Source: Streptomyces sp. Ru71
GTDB taxonomy: Bacteria; Actinomycetota; Actinomycetes; Streptomycetales; Streptomycetaceae
Assembly (NCBI RefSeq): GCF_002920535.1
Contig: NZ_PQSS01000016.1
Location: forward strand, 1 to 64,000
Direction of reading: 5' to 3'
DNA: 64,000 nucleotides
The notes under the pieces are model-generated. The model did not search any database. It had not been told where the DNA came from and saw only the letters and a program-made list of their open reading frames with translations. The position numbers and the translations under genes are program-made. This document shows positions 8,023 through 16,545 of the stretch, piece after piece. Every line of letters starts with the position of its first letter. Positions within the stretch are counted from its first letter, which is position 1.

Positions 8023-9417
8023 GTGCGGGAGTTCATCGTCGAGGCCGACGGCGGGTCGCGGGGCAACCCCGGCCCGGCCGGGTACGGCTCCGTGGTCCGG
8101 GACGCGGCGAGCGGGCAGACGCTGGCCGAGCGGGCCGAGTACATCGGCGTCGCCACGAACAACGTGGCCGAGTACCGGGGGCTGCTCGCCGGGCTGCGCG
8201 CGGCGCACGAGCTGGACCCGTCCGCCTCGGTGCACGTACGGATGGACTCCAAGCTCGTCATCGAGCAGATGTCGGGCCGCTGGAAGATCAAGCACCCCTC
8301 GATGAAGCCGCTCGCGGCCGAGGCGGCGACAGTGTTCCCGCCCGGGCAGGTCACCTACGAGTGGATCCCGCGCGAGCGCAACAAGCACGCCGACCGCCTG
8401 GCCAACGAGGCGATGGACGCGGGCGGCCGGGGCGAGCAGTGGACGGCGTCGGCGTCCCGGGCCGAGCTCGACGCCGGGCCGGCCGTACCGGAGCCGTCGG
8501 GTCCGCCGGGGGACGCGGCGGCGGGTGCGGCGCGGGTACGGGAAGCGCTGGCCGAGGGGCGGGGCGCCGCCGTGACGGACTCCGGTGCCAAGGCCGACGC
8601 CGACGTGCGCGCCGCGCGCACCGTGGCGTCCGCCGGACCTTCGGCCGGACCCTCCGCCGGACCCGCCGCCGGTCCCGCCGGTACCGCTGCCGGGACCTCC
8701 ACCGGACCCGCCACCGGGACCTCCGCCAGCCCCTCCGCCCCGGTCACCACCGCCGAGAACTCCGCCCCCGGCTGGGGTTCGGCCCCCGACCTCGGCGCTC
8801 CCGCCACCTTCGTCCTGCTGCGCCACGGCGAGACGCCGCTCACCCCGCAGAAGCGGTTCTCCGGCAGCGGCGGCAGCGACCCCGCCCTCTCCGACGTCGG
8901 CCGTGAGCAGGCCGAACGCGTGGCCGCCGCGCTCTCCCGGCGCGGCACGATCCAGCACATCGTCGCCTCCCCGCTGGCCCGCACCCGCGAGACCGCCGGC
9001 ATCGTCGCCGCCCGGCTCGGTCTGGAGGTCACCGTCGAGGAGGGCCTGCGCGAGACGGACTTCGCCGCCTGGGAGGGGCTGACCTTCGGCGAGGTGCGCG
9101 AGCGCTACCCGGACGACCTCAACGCCTGGCTGGCCTCCCCGGAGGCCGCGCCGACCGGCGGCGGCGAGAGCTTCGCGGCCACCGCCACCCGGGTCGCGGC
9201 CGCGCGCGACAAGCTTATCGCCGCGTACGCCGGCCGGACGGTCCTGCTCGTCACGCACGTCACGCCGATCAAGACGCTGATCCGGCTCGCCCTCGGCGCC
9301 CCGCCGGAGTCGCTGTTCCGGATGGAGCTGTCGGCGGCCTCACTGTCCGTCGTGGCGCACTACGCCGACGGCAACGCCAGCGTCCGGCTGTTCAACGACA
9401 CGGCACACCTGCGCTGA
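8023..9417 (+). CDS. Bifunctional RNase H / histidine phosphatase fusion
   Basis: 464 aa. The N-terminal ~130 residues are RNase HI (EADGGSRGNPGPAGYGS, with the first catalytic Asp at residue 9), which cuts RNA in RNA-DNA hybrids. The C-terminal ~200 residues are a histidine phosphatase (LLRHGETPLT, H268; RETDFAAWEG), like the alpha-ribazole/acid phosphatases. A linker of ~90 residues contains repeated SAGP/TGP units. This fusion is known in actinomycetes. GTG follows AAGGAG. It is third in the nif3-like operon, and its last 26 bp overlap the convergent aldolase gene. Confidence 0.92.
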   Translation: MREFIVEADGGSRGNPGPAGYGSVVRDAASGQTLAERAEYIGVATNNVAEYRGLLAGLRAAHELDPSASVHVRMDSKLVIEQMSGRWKIKHPSMKPLAAEAATVFPPGQVTYEWIPRERNKHADRLANEAMDAGGRGEQWTASASRAELDAGPAVPEPSGPPGDAAAGAARVREALAEGRGAAVTDSGAKADADVRAARTVASAGPSAGPSAGPAAGPAGTAAGTSTGPATGTSASPSAPVTTAENSAPGWGSAPDLGAPATFVLLRHGETPLTPQKRFSGSGGSDPALSDVGREQAERVAAALSRRGTIQHIVASPLARTRETAGIVAARLGLEVTVEEGLRETDFAAWEGLTFGEVRERYPDDLNAWLASPEAAPTGGGESFAATATRVAAARDKLIAAYAGRTVLLVTHVTPIKTLIRLALGAPPESLFRMELSAASLSVVAHYADGNASVRLFNDTAHLR

Positions 9418-10039
9418 GCGCGGCCGCCTCGCGGGCCAGCCGTTCGACGCGCGGCCAGTCCCGGGCGGCCACCGCGTCCGCCGGGACCATCCAGCTGCCG
9501 CCGACACAGCCGACGTTGGGCAGCGCCAGGTAGTCCGGGGCGGAGTCCGGCGTGATGCCGCCCGTGGGGCAGAAGCGGGCCTGCGGAAGCGGGCCGGCCA
9601 GCGACTTCAGATAGGCCGTGCCGCCGGCCGCCCCCGCCGGGAAGAACTTCATCTCCCGCACCCCGCGCTCCAGCAGCGCCACCACCTCCGAGGCGGTCGA
9701 CACCCCCGGCAGGAACGGCACCCCGGACCGCGTCATCGCCGTCAGGAGTACGTCCGTCCAGCCCGGGCTGACCAGGAACCGCGCCCCGGCCGCCACGCAC
9801 CGCGACACCTGCTCCGGTGTGATCACCGTGCCCGCTCCGGCCACCGCGCCCGGCACCCCCCGCGCTATCGCCCGCACCGCCTCCAGGGCGGCGGGCGTCC
9901 GCAGGGTCACCTCGATCGCGGGCAGCCCGCCGGCCACCAGCGCCCGCGCGAGCGGCACGGCGTCGGCGGCGTCGTGAAGGACGACGACCGGGAGGATGGG
10001 GGCGAGGTCGAGCACGGAGGCAGGCGAAGACTCGGGCAT
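9392..10039 (-). CDS. eda: 2-dehydro-3-deoxy-phosphogluconate (KDPG/KHG) aldolase
   Basis: 215 aa class I aldolase that splits KDPG into pyruvate and glyceraldehyde-3-phosphate. Catalytic E43 (AIEVTLRTP, with R47) and the Schiff-base lysine K132 (MKFFPAG) are present, as are GAGTV, PGVST and TGGI. Length is typical of Eda. It ends 26 bp inside the convergent RNase H/phosphatase gene. ATG at 10039 has GAGG 5 nt upstream. In Streptomyces such genes serve sugar-acid breakdown rather than a full Entner-Doudoroff pathway (inference). Confidence 0.9.
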   Translation of the reverse strand: MPESSPASVLDLAPILPVVVLHDAADAVPLARALVAGGLPAIEVTLRTPAALEAVRAIARGVPGAVAGAGTVITPEQVSRCVAAGARFLVSPGWTDVLLTAMTRSGVPFLPGVSTASEVVALLERGVREMKFFPAGAAGGTAYLKSLAGPLPQARFCPTGGITPDSAPDYLALPNVGCVGGSWMVPADAVAARDWPRVERLAREAAALSAGVPCR

Positions 10040-10079
10040 GGCCTCATCCTGCCCGCCCGGTGCAGAGTGCGCAAAGGTC

Positions 10080-10096
10080 GTTGCAGAGGCTGCAAC
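10080..10096. promoter_or_regulatory. Perfect 17-bp palindrome upstream of the aldolase gene
   Basis: GTTGCAG-AGG-CTGCAAC, with a related half (TGCAGAGTGCGCAA) about 24 bp away toward the gene. Paired TTGCA/TGCAA sites suggest an Lrp/AsnC- or GntR-type operator. A hairpin ending yaaA-distal transcription is an alternative. Confidence 0.4.
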
Positions 10097-10102
10097 GCCA
10101 GG

Positions 10103-10885
10103 TCAATGGATCTCGTCCACCAGCACATCCAGCGACCACGCCCGCCCCGACTTCGCCGGCGCCTCCGCCTCGACGACGTAGCCCAGGTCCCGCAGCGCCT
10201 CCACCAGCCGCGCCGGATCCTCGGGCACGGCACCGGCGGTCAGCAGACTGCGCACGATCCGCCCCTTGGTCGCCTTGTTGAAGTGGCTGACCACCTTCCG
10301 GGTCGGCGCGTGCAGCACCCGCACCGTGGCCGTCCGCCCCGCGACCTCGCCCTTCGGCTTCCACGCCGTCGCGTACGCCGCCGAGCGCAGGTCCAGCACC
10401 AGGCCGTCCCCGGCCGCCTCCGGCAGCACCTCGGCCATCGGCGTGCGCCAGTACGCGCCCAGCGCCCCGAGCCCCGGCAGCTTCACACCCATCGAGCAGC
10501 GGTAGGAGGGGATCGCGTCCGTCACCCGCACGGCACCCCACAGCCCCGAGAACACCAGCAGCGACCCCGCCGCCCGCTCCCGGGCCGCCGCGTCCAGCGA
10601 GGCCAGGTCCAGGGCGTCGTAGAGCACCCCCGTGTACACCTCACCGGCGGGCCGCGCACCGGCCTCGCGCAGCGCGGCGTTCTTCGCGACCTCGCCGCGC
10701 AGCCCCTCGCTCAGCCCGAGCACCACGCGCGCCTTCTCCTCGTCGGCGGCGCACAGCTCGACCAGCTCCTCCAGCACGGCCGCGCGCGCGGCGGTGAGCC
10801 CGGGCAGCGACAGCGACTCCAGCGACAGCGGAGCGCCGGGGCCGGAGGGCGCCTTGCCCTCGGAGGGCGGGAGAAGGACGAGCAC
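10103..10885 (-). CDS. yaaA: YaaA-family peroxide-stress protein
   Basis: 260 aa DUF328/YaaA protein. The family N-terminus (LVLLPPSEGK) and later blocks (VFSGLWGAVRVTDAIPSYR, VSHFNKATKG) are clear. In E. coli YaaA lowers free intracellular iron under hydrogen peroxide stress and binds DNA; the same role here is inferred. GTG start at 10885 follows AAGGAG at 7 nt. It lies upstream of and in line with eda (63-bp gap), and is divergent from the RNB nuclease gene. Confidence 0.88.
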   Translation of the reverse strand: MLVLLPPSEGKAPSGPGAPLSLESLSLPGLTAARAAVLEELVELCAADEEKARVVLGLSEGLRGEVAKNAALREAGARPAGEVYTGVLYDALDLASLDAAARERAAGSLLVFSGLWGAVRVTDAIPSYRCSMGVKLPGLGALGAYWRTPMAEVLPEAAGDGLVLDLRSAAYATAWKPKGEVAGRTATVRVLHAPTRKVVSHFNKATKGRIVRSLLTAGAVPEDPARLVEALRDLGYVVEAEAPAKSGRAWSLDVLVDEIH

Positions 10886-10961
10886 GGGATTTCTCCTTAT
10901 CAGGGGGGACCGCCACAGCGTACGGCGTGCCGCCCGCTCGCCCTCGCCCTACCGTGGCGGT

Positions 10962-12389
10962 ATGCCACGCCGCCCCGTCCGTGTGACCGGCACACCCCAG
11001 GGCCCGCTGCGTACCGCCCTGGCCGCCCTGCGTGCCCGGCTCGGCGTTCCCGAGGCGTTCCCGCCCGAGGTGCTCGCCGAGGCCGAGCGGGCCGCGCGGG
11101 ACCCGGTGCTGCCGGAGTCCGACGCCACCGACGTCCCGCTGTTCACCATCGACCCGCCCGGCTCGACCGACCTCGACCAGGCCCTGCACCTGTCCCGGCA
11201 GGGCAGCGGCTACCGGGTGCGGTACGCCATCGCCGACGTGGCTGCCTTCGTCGTACCGAACGGGCCGCTGGACCGCGAGGCGCACCGGCGGGTGTTCACC
11301 CTGTACTTCCCCGACGGCCGCGTCCCGCTGCACCCGCCCGTGCTCAGCGAGGGCGCCGCGAGCCTGCTGCCCGGGCAGACCCGCCCCGCCGCGCTGTGGA
11401 CCATCGACCTCGACGGCGACGGCCGGACCCGCGCCGTCGACGTCCGCCGCGCCCTGGTGCGCAGCCGGGCCAGGCTCGACTACGCGGGCGTGCAGCGGCA
11501 GATCGACGCGGGCACCGCCGAGGAGCCGCTCGCCCTGCTCAGGACGGTCGGGCGCCTGCGCGAGGCGCTGGAGACCGAGCGCGGCGGCATCTCGCTCGCC
11601 GTGCCCGAGCAGGAGATCGTCGAACGCGACCACACCTACGAACCGGTCTACCGCGCCCCGCTCCCCGCCGACGGCTGGAACGCCCAGATCTCCCTGCTCA
11701 CCGGCATGGCCGCGGCCGAGCTGATGCTGGCGCACGGCACGGGCGTCCTGCGCACGCTGCCGCCGACCCCGCTGGGCGCCGTCGACCGGCTGCACCGCAC
11801 CGCGTTCGCGCTGCACATCGACTGGCCGCCGCACGTGTCGTACGCGCAGCTGGTCCGCTCCCTCGACCCGCACCGGCCGCGCCACGCGGCGTTCCTCCAG
11901 GCGTGCGCCACGGTGATGGGCCACGCCGAGTACACCGTCTTCCGCGACGGGCACATCCCGGAACTGACCACACATGCCGCGGTCGCCGCGCCGTACACCC
12001 ACTGCACCGCGCCCCTGCGCCGCCTCGTCGACCGCTACACCACCGAGATCGCGCTCGCCGCCTGCGCCGGGCAGGACCCGCCCGACTGGGTGCTCGCCCG
12101 GCTGGGCGTGCTGCACGACCGGATGACCGAGGGCGGCCGGCTGGCGAGCAAGGTCGACCGGTCCTGCGTCGACCTGGTCGAGGCGGCGGTGCTCCAGGAC
12201 CGGGTGGGGGAGGTGTTCGAGGGCTGCGTGGTGGAGCTGACGGACCACCGCGGCACCGTGCAGGTCGAGTCCCCGGCGGTCATCGGCGAGATCAAGGACG
12301 CGGGCCCCGACACGCTGGGGGAGCGGCTGCGAGTACGGCTCACCCAGGCCGATCCCCAAGCGGCGAAGGTGAGCTTCGTACCGGCGTGA
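10962..12389 (+). CDS. RNB-domain exoribonuclease (RNase II/R-like, short)
   Basis: 475 aa. The RNB catalytic signature TIDPPGSTDLDQAL (residues ~62-75) carries the metal-binding aspartates of RNase II/R, and HCTAPLRRLVDRY lies further on. It is shorter than RNase R (~800 aa) and lacks recognisable cold-shock and S1 domains; this short RNB form is common in actinobacteria. Expected activity is 3'-5' RNA degradation in the cytoplasm. ATG at 10962 starts the conserved RRPVRVTGTPQG N-terminus. It is monocistronic and divergent from yaaA. Confidence 0.88.
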   Translation: MPRRPVRVTGTPQGPLRTALAALRARLGVPEAFPPEVLAEAERAARDPVLPESDATDVPLFTIDPPGSTDLDQALHLSRQGSGYRVRYAIADVAAFVVPNGPLDREAHRRVFTLYFPDGRVPLHPPVLSEGAASLLPGQTRPAALWTIDLDGDGRTRAVDVRRALVRSRARLDYAGVQRQIDAGTAEEPLALLRTVGRLREALETERGGISLAVPEQEIVERDHTYEPVYRAPLPADGWNAQISLLTGMAAAELMLAHGTGVLRTLPPTPLGAVDRLHRTAFALHIDWPPHVSYAQLVRSLDPHRPRHAAFLQACATVMGHAEYTVFRDGHIPELTTHAAVAAPYTHCTAPLRRLVDRYTTEIALAACAGQDPPDWVLARLGVLHDRMTEGGRLASKVDRSCVDLVEAAVLQDRVGEVFEGCVVELTDHRGTVQVESPAVIGEIKDAGPDTLGERLRVRLTQADPQAAKVSFVPA

Positions 12390-12402
12390 GCGTTGCCTGA
12401 CG

Positions 12403-12864
12403 GTGGGGTTCGTCGTGTGCCACGATCGAGGGAACGGTTCCCGATCTCTCGGACGGGTGATCAGGCGGTCCCGGACCGACATGGACTTCTCCGGGAACAA
12501 GGGCCTGACACTGAAGGGCGCGGAGGTGTTCCCGAAGAACCACGCGATCCCGGACATCACGTTCGCCCCCATGGAGTCGGGACTCTTCAGGGCCGCGGAT
12601 TCCTGGATGGCCTGTGACGGCGTGGCCATGGTGGTCGAGGTGACATCCATCAAGCCGCAGACCGACCGTGAGGCCAAGCGCCGCTGCCACGCCCGCGGAG
12701 GCATTCCGCTGTACCTACTCGTCGAACGTGAAGCCTCCATGGTGACGTTGTTCAGCGACCCGGCCGGCGACGACTACCGCAGGCTCCTCAAGCGCGCCTT
12801 CGGTGATCCGCTGTCGCTCCCCGAGCCGTTCGGCTTCGGCCTGGACACCAAGGACTTTCTCTGA
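12403..12864 (+). pseudogene. Uma2-family endonuclease remnant, N-terminus missing
   Basis: The C-terminal half of a PD-(D/E)XK Uma2 (DUF820) protein is readable: IPDITFAP (the PD), VVEVTS (the E of ExK) and GIPLYLLVERE, ending with GFGLDTKDF. A full member has ~190 residues with ~80 more before the PD motif; here the upstream part (residues 1-35 of this 153-aa frame) looks unrelated. An internal ATG at 12481 could still be used. Codon use is less GC-biased than in the neighbours. Uma2 genes are numerous and often decay in Streptomyces. Confidence 0.6.
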
Positions 12865-12876
12865 GCCCTCCGACGT

Positions 12877-12905
12877 TGCACCCCCTGGGGAAACCAAGGG
12901 GTGCA
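12877..12905. promoter_or_regulatory. Inverted repeat overlapping the AraC-gene ribosome site
   Basis: TGCACCCCCTGG (12877-12888) pairs with CCAAGGGGTGCA (12894-12905) at 11 of 12 positions around a 5-nt loop. The right arm contains the AAGGGG that would serve the ATG at 12909. It could be an autoregulatory operator, a hairpin hiding the ribosome site, or a terminator for the gene before. Confidence 0.5.
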
Positions 12906-12908
12906 CGG

Positions 12909-13736
12909 ATGAACGGACGCGAAGAGGCACGCTGGACCAGGGCACGCCTGGGGCGCTGCGGGCCGCCGCTGGACCTGCTCACCGCCTCTTTCGACCGGCA
13001 CGTCTACGCCCCGCACGCGCACGAGGAGTACACCGTCGGCGTGTGCGTCGGCGGCTCCGAGGTGATCGCCTACCGCGGCGGCCGCGTCCACGCCGGGCCC
13101 GGCTCGATCGTCGTCCTCGCGCCCGGTGAGATGCACACCGGAGGCCCGGCCACCCCCACCGACGGCTACGCCTACCGCGCCCTGTACGCGGCGCCCGGCC
13201 TGCTCACCGACGGCATGCTCGGCGGACTGCCGCACTTCAGGGAGGCTCTGCTCGACGACGCCGAGCTCGCCGCGGCCCTGCGTCTGACCCACACCGAGCT
13301 CGCCGCCTGCCCCGATCCGCTGGAGGCCGAGTCCCGTCTGCCCTGGCTGCTGACGGCCCTGGCCCGCCGCCACTCCACGGCCCGCGCGGCGAGCGACGCC
13401 GTCCCGGGCGCCGACCGCATCGCCGCGGCCGTCCGCGACCGCCTGGCCGACGAGCTCCTCGCCCCGCCCTCCCTCGCCGACCTCGCCGCCGACCTCGGCC
13501 TGTCCCGCTACCAGCTGCTGCGCGCCTTCCGTACGGCGACGGGGGTGCCGCCGTACGCCTGGCTGGCCCAGTACCGGGTGACCCGGGCGCGGGGCCTGCT
13601 GGAGTCGGGCCTGCGCCCCGCCGAGGTCGCGGGCCTGGTGGGCTTCGCCGACCAGGCCCATCTCACCCGCTGGTTCCGCCGGGTCCTCGGGGTGACCCCG
13701 GCGGCGTACCGCAACAGCGTTCAAGACGCACGGTGA
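12909..13736 (+). CDS. AraC-family transcriptional regulator
   Basis: 275 aa. Residues ~30-75 form a cupin sensor (HAHEEYTVGVCVGG, GPGSIVVLAPGEMHTGG). The C-terminal ~95 residues are a double helix-turn-helix (LADLAADLGLSRYQLLRAF and EVAGLVGFADQAHLTRWF, VTPAAYR). ATG at 12909 follows AAGGGG; an earlier in-frame ATG-like start at 12876 falls inside the inverted repeat. The EamA transporter gene begins 22 bp downstream on the same strand, so this regulator probably controls it. Confidence 0.9.
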   Translation: MNGREEARWTRARLGRCGPPLDLLTASFDRHVYAPHAHEEYTVGVCVGGSEVIAYRGGRVHAGPGSIVVLAPGEMHTGGPATPTDGYAYRALYAAPGLLTDGMLGGLPHFREALLDDAELAAALRLTHTELAACPDPLEAESRLPWLLTALARRHSTARAASDAVPGADRIAAAVRDRLADELLAPPSLADLAADLGLSRYQLLRAFRTATGVPPYAWLAQYRVTRARGLLESGLRPAEVAGLVGFADQAHLTRWFRRVLGVTPAAYRNSVQDAR

Positions 13737-13758
13737 GGCCCTGGCCGAAACTCGCCGT

Positions 13759-14688
13759 ATGACTGCACGCGGCTGGTTCCTGTTCTCCCTCATGGGAGTG
13801 ATCTGGGGCATCCCCTATCTCATGATCAAGGTGGCGGTGGACACGGTGTCCCCGGCCACCGTGGTGTTCGTACGGTGCGCCCTCGGCGCGGCCCTCCTGC
13901 TTCCCTTCGCCCTGCGGCAGCCCGGCCTGGCCCGCACCGTGCGCACCCACTGGCGCCCCCTGCTGGCCTTCGCGTGCATCGAGATCATCGGCCCGTGGTT
14001 CACGCTCACGGACGCCGAACGCCATCTGTCCAGCTCGACGGCGGGCCTGCTGATCGCCGGCGTCCCGATCGTCGGAGTCGCTCTGGCCCGGTTCTTCGGC
14101 AGCCACGAACGCCTCGGCATACGACGCCTGACCGGCCTCGCCCTCGGCCTCGCCGGCGTCGGCGTGCTCACCGCCCCGCACCTGACCGGCGGCGACGCCC
14201 GCTCTCTGGCCGAGGTGCTGCTGACGGTGATCGGCTACGCCACGGCCCCGCTGATCGCGGCGCGTCACCTCAAGGACGTCCCGTCCCTGCACCTGACAGC
14301 CCCTTGCCTGGCACTGGCGGCGCTGGTGTACGCCCCCGCTGCGGCGGCCACCTGGCCGTCCGAGACGCCCTCGGCGTCCGTCCTCGCCGCGCTGGCCGGC
14401 CTCGGCGTGATCTGCACGGCGGTGGCCTTCGTCGCCTTCCTGGAACTGATCAAGGAGGCCGGCCCGACCCGGGCCACGGTGATCACCTACGTCAACCCGG
14501 CGGTCGCGGTGGCCGCGGGCGCGCTCTTCCTGGACGAGCGTCTGACGGCGACGATCGCCGTCGCCTTCACCCTGATCCTGGCGGGCTCGGTGCTGGCCAC
14601 GGCCGCGGCTCCGGCGAGGCCCGGACGCCCGGTACCATGGTCCACACGGCAGACGAGCCGGGCGGACGGCCGCGTGGAGTCCCCTTGA
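13759..14688 (+). CDS. EamA/DMT-family transporter
   Basis: 309 aa inner-membrane protein with about ten hydrophobic segments in two EamA repeats (VIWGIPYLMIKVAV near the N-terminus; FLELIKEAGPTRATVITYVNPAVAV in the second half). Such proteins export small metabolites or amino acids; the substrate cannot be told from the sequence. It probably forms an operon with the AraC regulator. Its last 37 nt (STRQTSRADGRVESP) lie within the 5' end of rnpB, so the rnpB promoter must be inside this coding sequence. Confidence 0.88.
   Translation: MTARGWFLFSLMGVIWGIPYLMIKVAVDTVSPATVVFVRCALGAALLLPFALRQPGLARTVRTHWRPLLAFACIEIIGPWFTLTDAERHLSSSTAGLLIAGVPIVGVALARFFGSHERLGIRRLTGLALGLAGVGVLTAPHLTGGDARSLAEVLLTVIGYATAPLIAARHLKDVPSLHLTAPCLALAALVYAPAAAATWPSETPSASVLAALAGLGVICTAVAFVAFLELIKEAGPTRATVITYVNPAVAVAAGALFLDERLTATIAVAFTLILAGSVLATAAAPARPGRPVPWSTRQTSRADGRVESP
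14633..14638 (+). promoter_or_regulatory. Possible -10 box of rnpB inside the EamA gene
   Basis: TACCAT lies 13 nt before the predicted RNA 5' end at 14652. No convincing -35 box is visible, so this is tentative. Confidence 0.35.
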
Positions 14689-15066
14689 GGGGCTTCCCGA
14701 GGAACGTCCGGGCTCCACAGGGCAGGGTGGTGGCTAACGGCCACCCGGGGTGACCCGCGGGACAGTGCCACAGAAAACAGACCGCCGGGGGCCTCGGCCC
14801 TCGGTAAGGGTGAAACGGTGGTGTAAGAGACCACCAGTGCCCAGGGTGACCTGGGCAGCTAGGTAAACCCCACCCGGAGCAAGGTCAAAAGGGAACGCTC
14901 CTTCGCAAGGAGGGGCGGACCTGCGCGGACGTTCGAGGGCTGCCCGCCCGAGTCCGCGGGTAGACCGCACGAGGCCGGCGGCAACGCCGGCCCTAGATGG
15001 ATGGCCGTCGCCCCGGGCTCCGCGAGGAACCCGGGGAACAGAACCCGGCGTACAGCCCGACTCGTC
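14652..15066 (+). ncRNA. rnpB: RNase P RNA, bacterial class A
   Basis: The catalytic RNA of ribonuclease P, which matures tRNA 5' ends. Conserved blocks are present in order: GAGGAACGTCCGGGCTCC (~14699), GTGCCACAGAAAACAGACCG (~14765), AAGGGTGAAACGGTG (~14806) and ACAGAACCCGGCGTACAG (~15037). The 5' GACGAGCCGGGC pairs with the 3' GCCCGACTCGTC to form helix P1, which sets the ends. Length of ~415 nt fits Streptomyces rnpB. Ends are accurate to a few nt. It overlaps the end of the upstream EamA gene. Confidence 0.95.
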
Positions 15067-15378
15067 TGCCCCCCGCGCTCTCGCGCCCGCACCCTCACCT
15101 GTGAACAGGTCGAGGGGCGCCGGCGTGATCGAGACCCCCCACCCCCACTCCCGGCGCCGTACTGCCGTACCCCGGCGACCTCGCACCCCGAGCGCCGGGG
15201 CGCCGCACGATGTTCTCCTCGCGTAGACGCCGTGGCCCCCAACCCTTCGCTCAGCGGCAGGGTTTGACGGTCGGTCAACTGTTCGCCCGATGATACGATC
15301 ACCGGACTTGCGGAGCGGGCGCGTCCACTCGCATGGACGGGATCATCAGCCGGCCGTCAGTCGCCTGAAGAGAGTCTT
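15067..15378. other. Intergenic region between rnpB and the conservon
   Basis: No gene is supported here. The right part is AT-richer (from ~15260) and should contain the conservon promoter, with a TACGAT box at 15294-15299 and an inverted repeat at 15264-15278. Confidence 0.6.
15264..15278. promoter_or_regulatory. Inverted repeat in the conservon promoter region
   Basis: TTGAC-GGTCG-GTCAA, perfect 5-bp arms, 15 bp upstream of the TACGAT box. TTGACG alone would be a good -35 element, but its distance to that box (24 bp) is too long, so an operator role is likelier. Confidence 0.35.
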
Positions 15379-16545
15379 ATGACGGAATACACAGCGAACC
15401 CGGTGCTCTGGGCGCTTCTCGTCCTTCTCATCGCCGCCGTAGCCCTCGTCGTCCGCCAGCGCAAGGCGGCCCGGGCGCTCGGACAGGAGATCGAGGGACT
15501 CAAGGCCCACTACTCCGACCTGGAGAACCACTACACCCAGTCCGTCCAGGCCGCCCAGGAGGAGGCCGAGGAGGCGACCAAGACCGTACTGAAGTCCGCG
15601 ATGCGGACCCTGCAGGGCCTCGCCGCGGAGCAGCAACTGGTCCTCTCCCGGCTGCAGGAGAAGTACGGCGACTCCGCCATCCTGCAGGACCTGCTGGAGA
15701 TCGACCACACCAACTCGCAGTTCGGCCGGCGGGCCCAGTCCATCGCCGTGCTCTGCGACGGCTGGCTCGGCCGCCACCGCGACGTGGCGTCCGTCTACGA
15801 CGTGGTGCGCAGCGCACAGGGCAGGATCCGCCACTTCCGGCGGGTGGACATCCTCTCCCAGGTCGACTTCGGCATCACCAGCCGGGCCGTCGAGCCGGTG
15901 GCGCTGGCCCTGGCCGAGCTGCTCGACAACGCCACCAGCTACTCCAGCCCCGACACCGTCGTAGAGATCAACATCCGCACCGTGCCCAAGGGCATCTGCA
16001 TCGTCGTTGACGACGCCGGTGTCGGCATGAACGACGAGGAGCGGGCCCGCGCCGAGGGCCTGCTGTCCAGCCGGCGGGTCAAGGGCGTGTCCGGGCTCGG
16101 CAACCCCCCGCAGTTCGGCTTCGCGGTGATCGGCGTGCTCTGCGAACGCTTCGGCTTCGAGGTGTCCGTGGACTCCTCCTCCCCGTACGGAGGTGTCCGC
16201 GCGGTCGTCCTGCTGCCGCACGAGCTGCTGACCGCCATGCCCGAGCAGAAGGCGCCGGCCCACACCATGCCCACGCACGCCGTGCCCCACTCCAGCGGGC
16301 CCGAGCCCGCGCTGACCGCGTCCGCCACCGCGGACGGCCTGCCCCGCAGGCGCCGCAAGCGGCCGATGGCGATCGTGCCCGGCAGCGCGCCGGACACCCG
16401 CACCTCCGGCCGCTCCGGTGCCGAGACGGCCGCGATCATGGGCGCGTTCCAGCGGGGCACGCAGTCCGGCCGCGCGGCGCGCGACGAGGCGGGCCCTACG
16501 AGCAGCACACGTGGTGCAAGCAGCGAAGGACATGAGGTCTCGTGA
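15379..16545 (+). CDS. cvnA: Conservon sensor-kinase-like protein CvnA (short, RarA-like)
   Basis: 388 aa. One N-terminal membrane helix (LWALLVLLIAAVALVV, residues ~10-25) is followed by a coiled coil (~30-75), a DH box (LEIDHTNSQFGRRAQSI) and a HATPase domain with N-box LLDNATSYSSP (~180) and DDAGVGMND. Most CvnA proteins carry a large extracellular sensor; this one lacks it, like RarA of the S. griseus rar conservon. The C-terminal ~100 residues are low-complexity. It starts the cvnABCD-E cluster and overlaps cvnB by 4 bp. The family builds a membrane complex resembling eukaryotic G-protein-coupled signalling. Confidence 0.9.
   Translation: MTEYTANPVLWALLVLLIAAVALVVRQRKAARALGQEIEGLKAHYSDLENHYTQSVQAAQEEAEEATKTVLKSAMRTLQGLAAEQQLVLSRLQEKYGDSAILQDLLEIDHTNSQFGRRAQSIAVLCDGWLGRHRDVASVYDVVRSAQGRIRHFRRVDILSQVDFGITSRAVEPVALALAELLDNATSYSSPDTVVEINIRTVPKGICIVVDDAGVGMNDEERARAEGLLSSRRVKGVSGLGNPPQFGFAVIGVLCERFGFEVSVDSSSPYGGVRAVVLLPHELLTAMPEQKAPAHTMPTHAVPHSSGPEPALTASATADGLPRRRRKRPMAIVPGSAPDTRTSGRSGAETAAIMGAFQRGTQSGRAARDEAGPTSSTRGASSEGHEVS

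Noticed and set aside
12876..12908. Earlier start codon for the AraC regulator
   Set aside because: It falls within the inverted repeat, has no ribosome site, and the ATG at 12909 has a good one.
15264..15299. TTGACG/TACGAT as a single sigma-70 promoter for the conservon
   Set aside because: The 24-bp spacing is too long; the boxes are noted separately.
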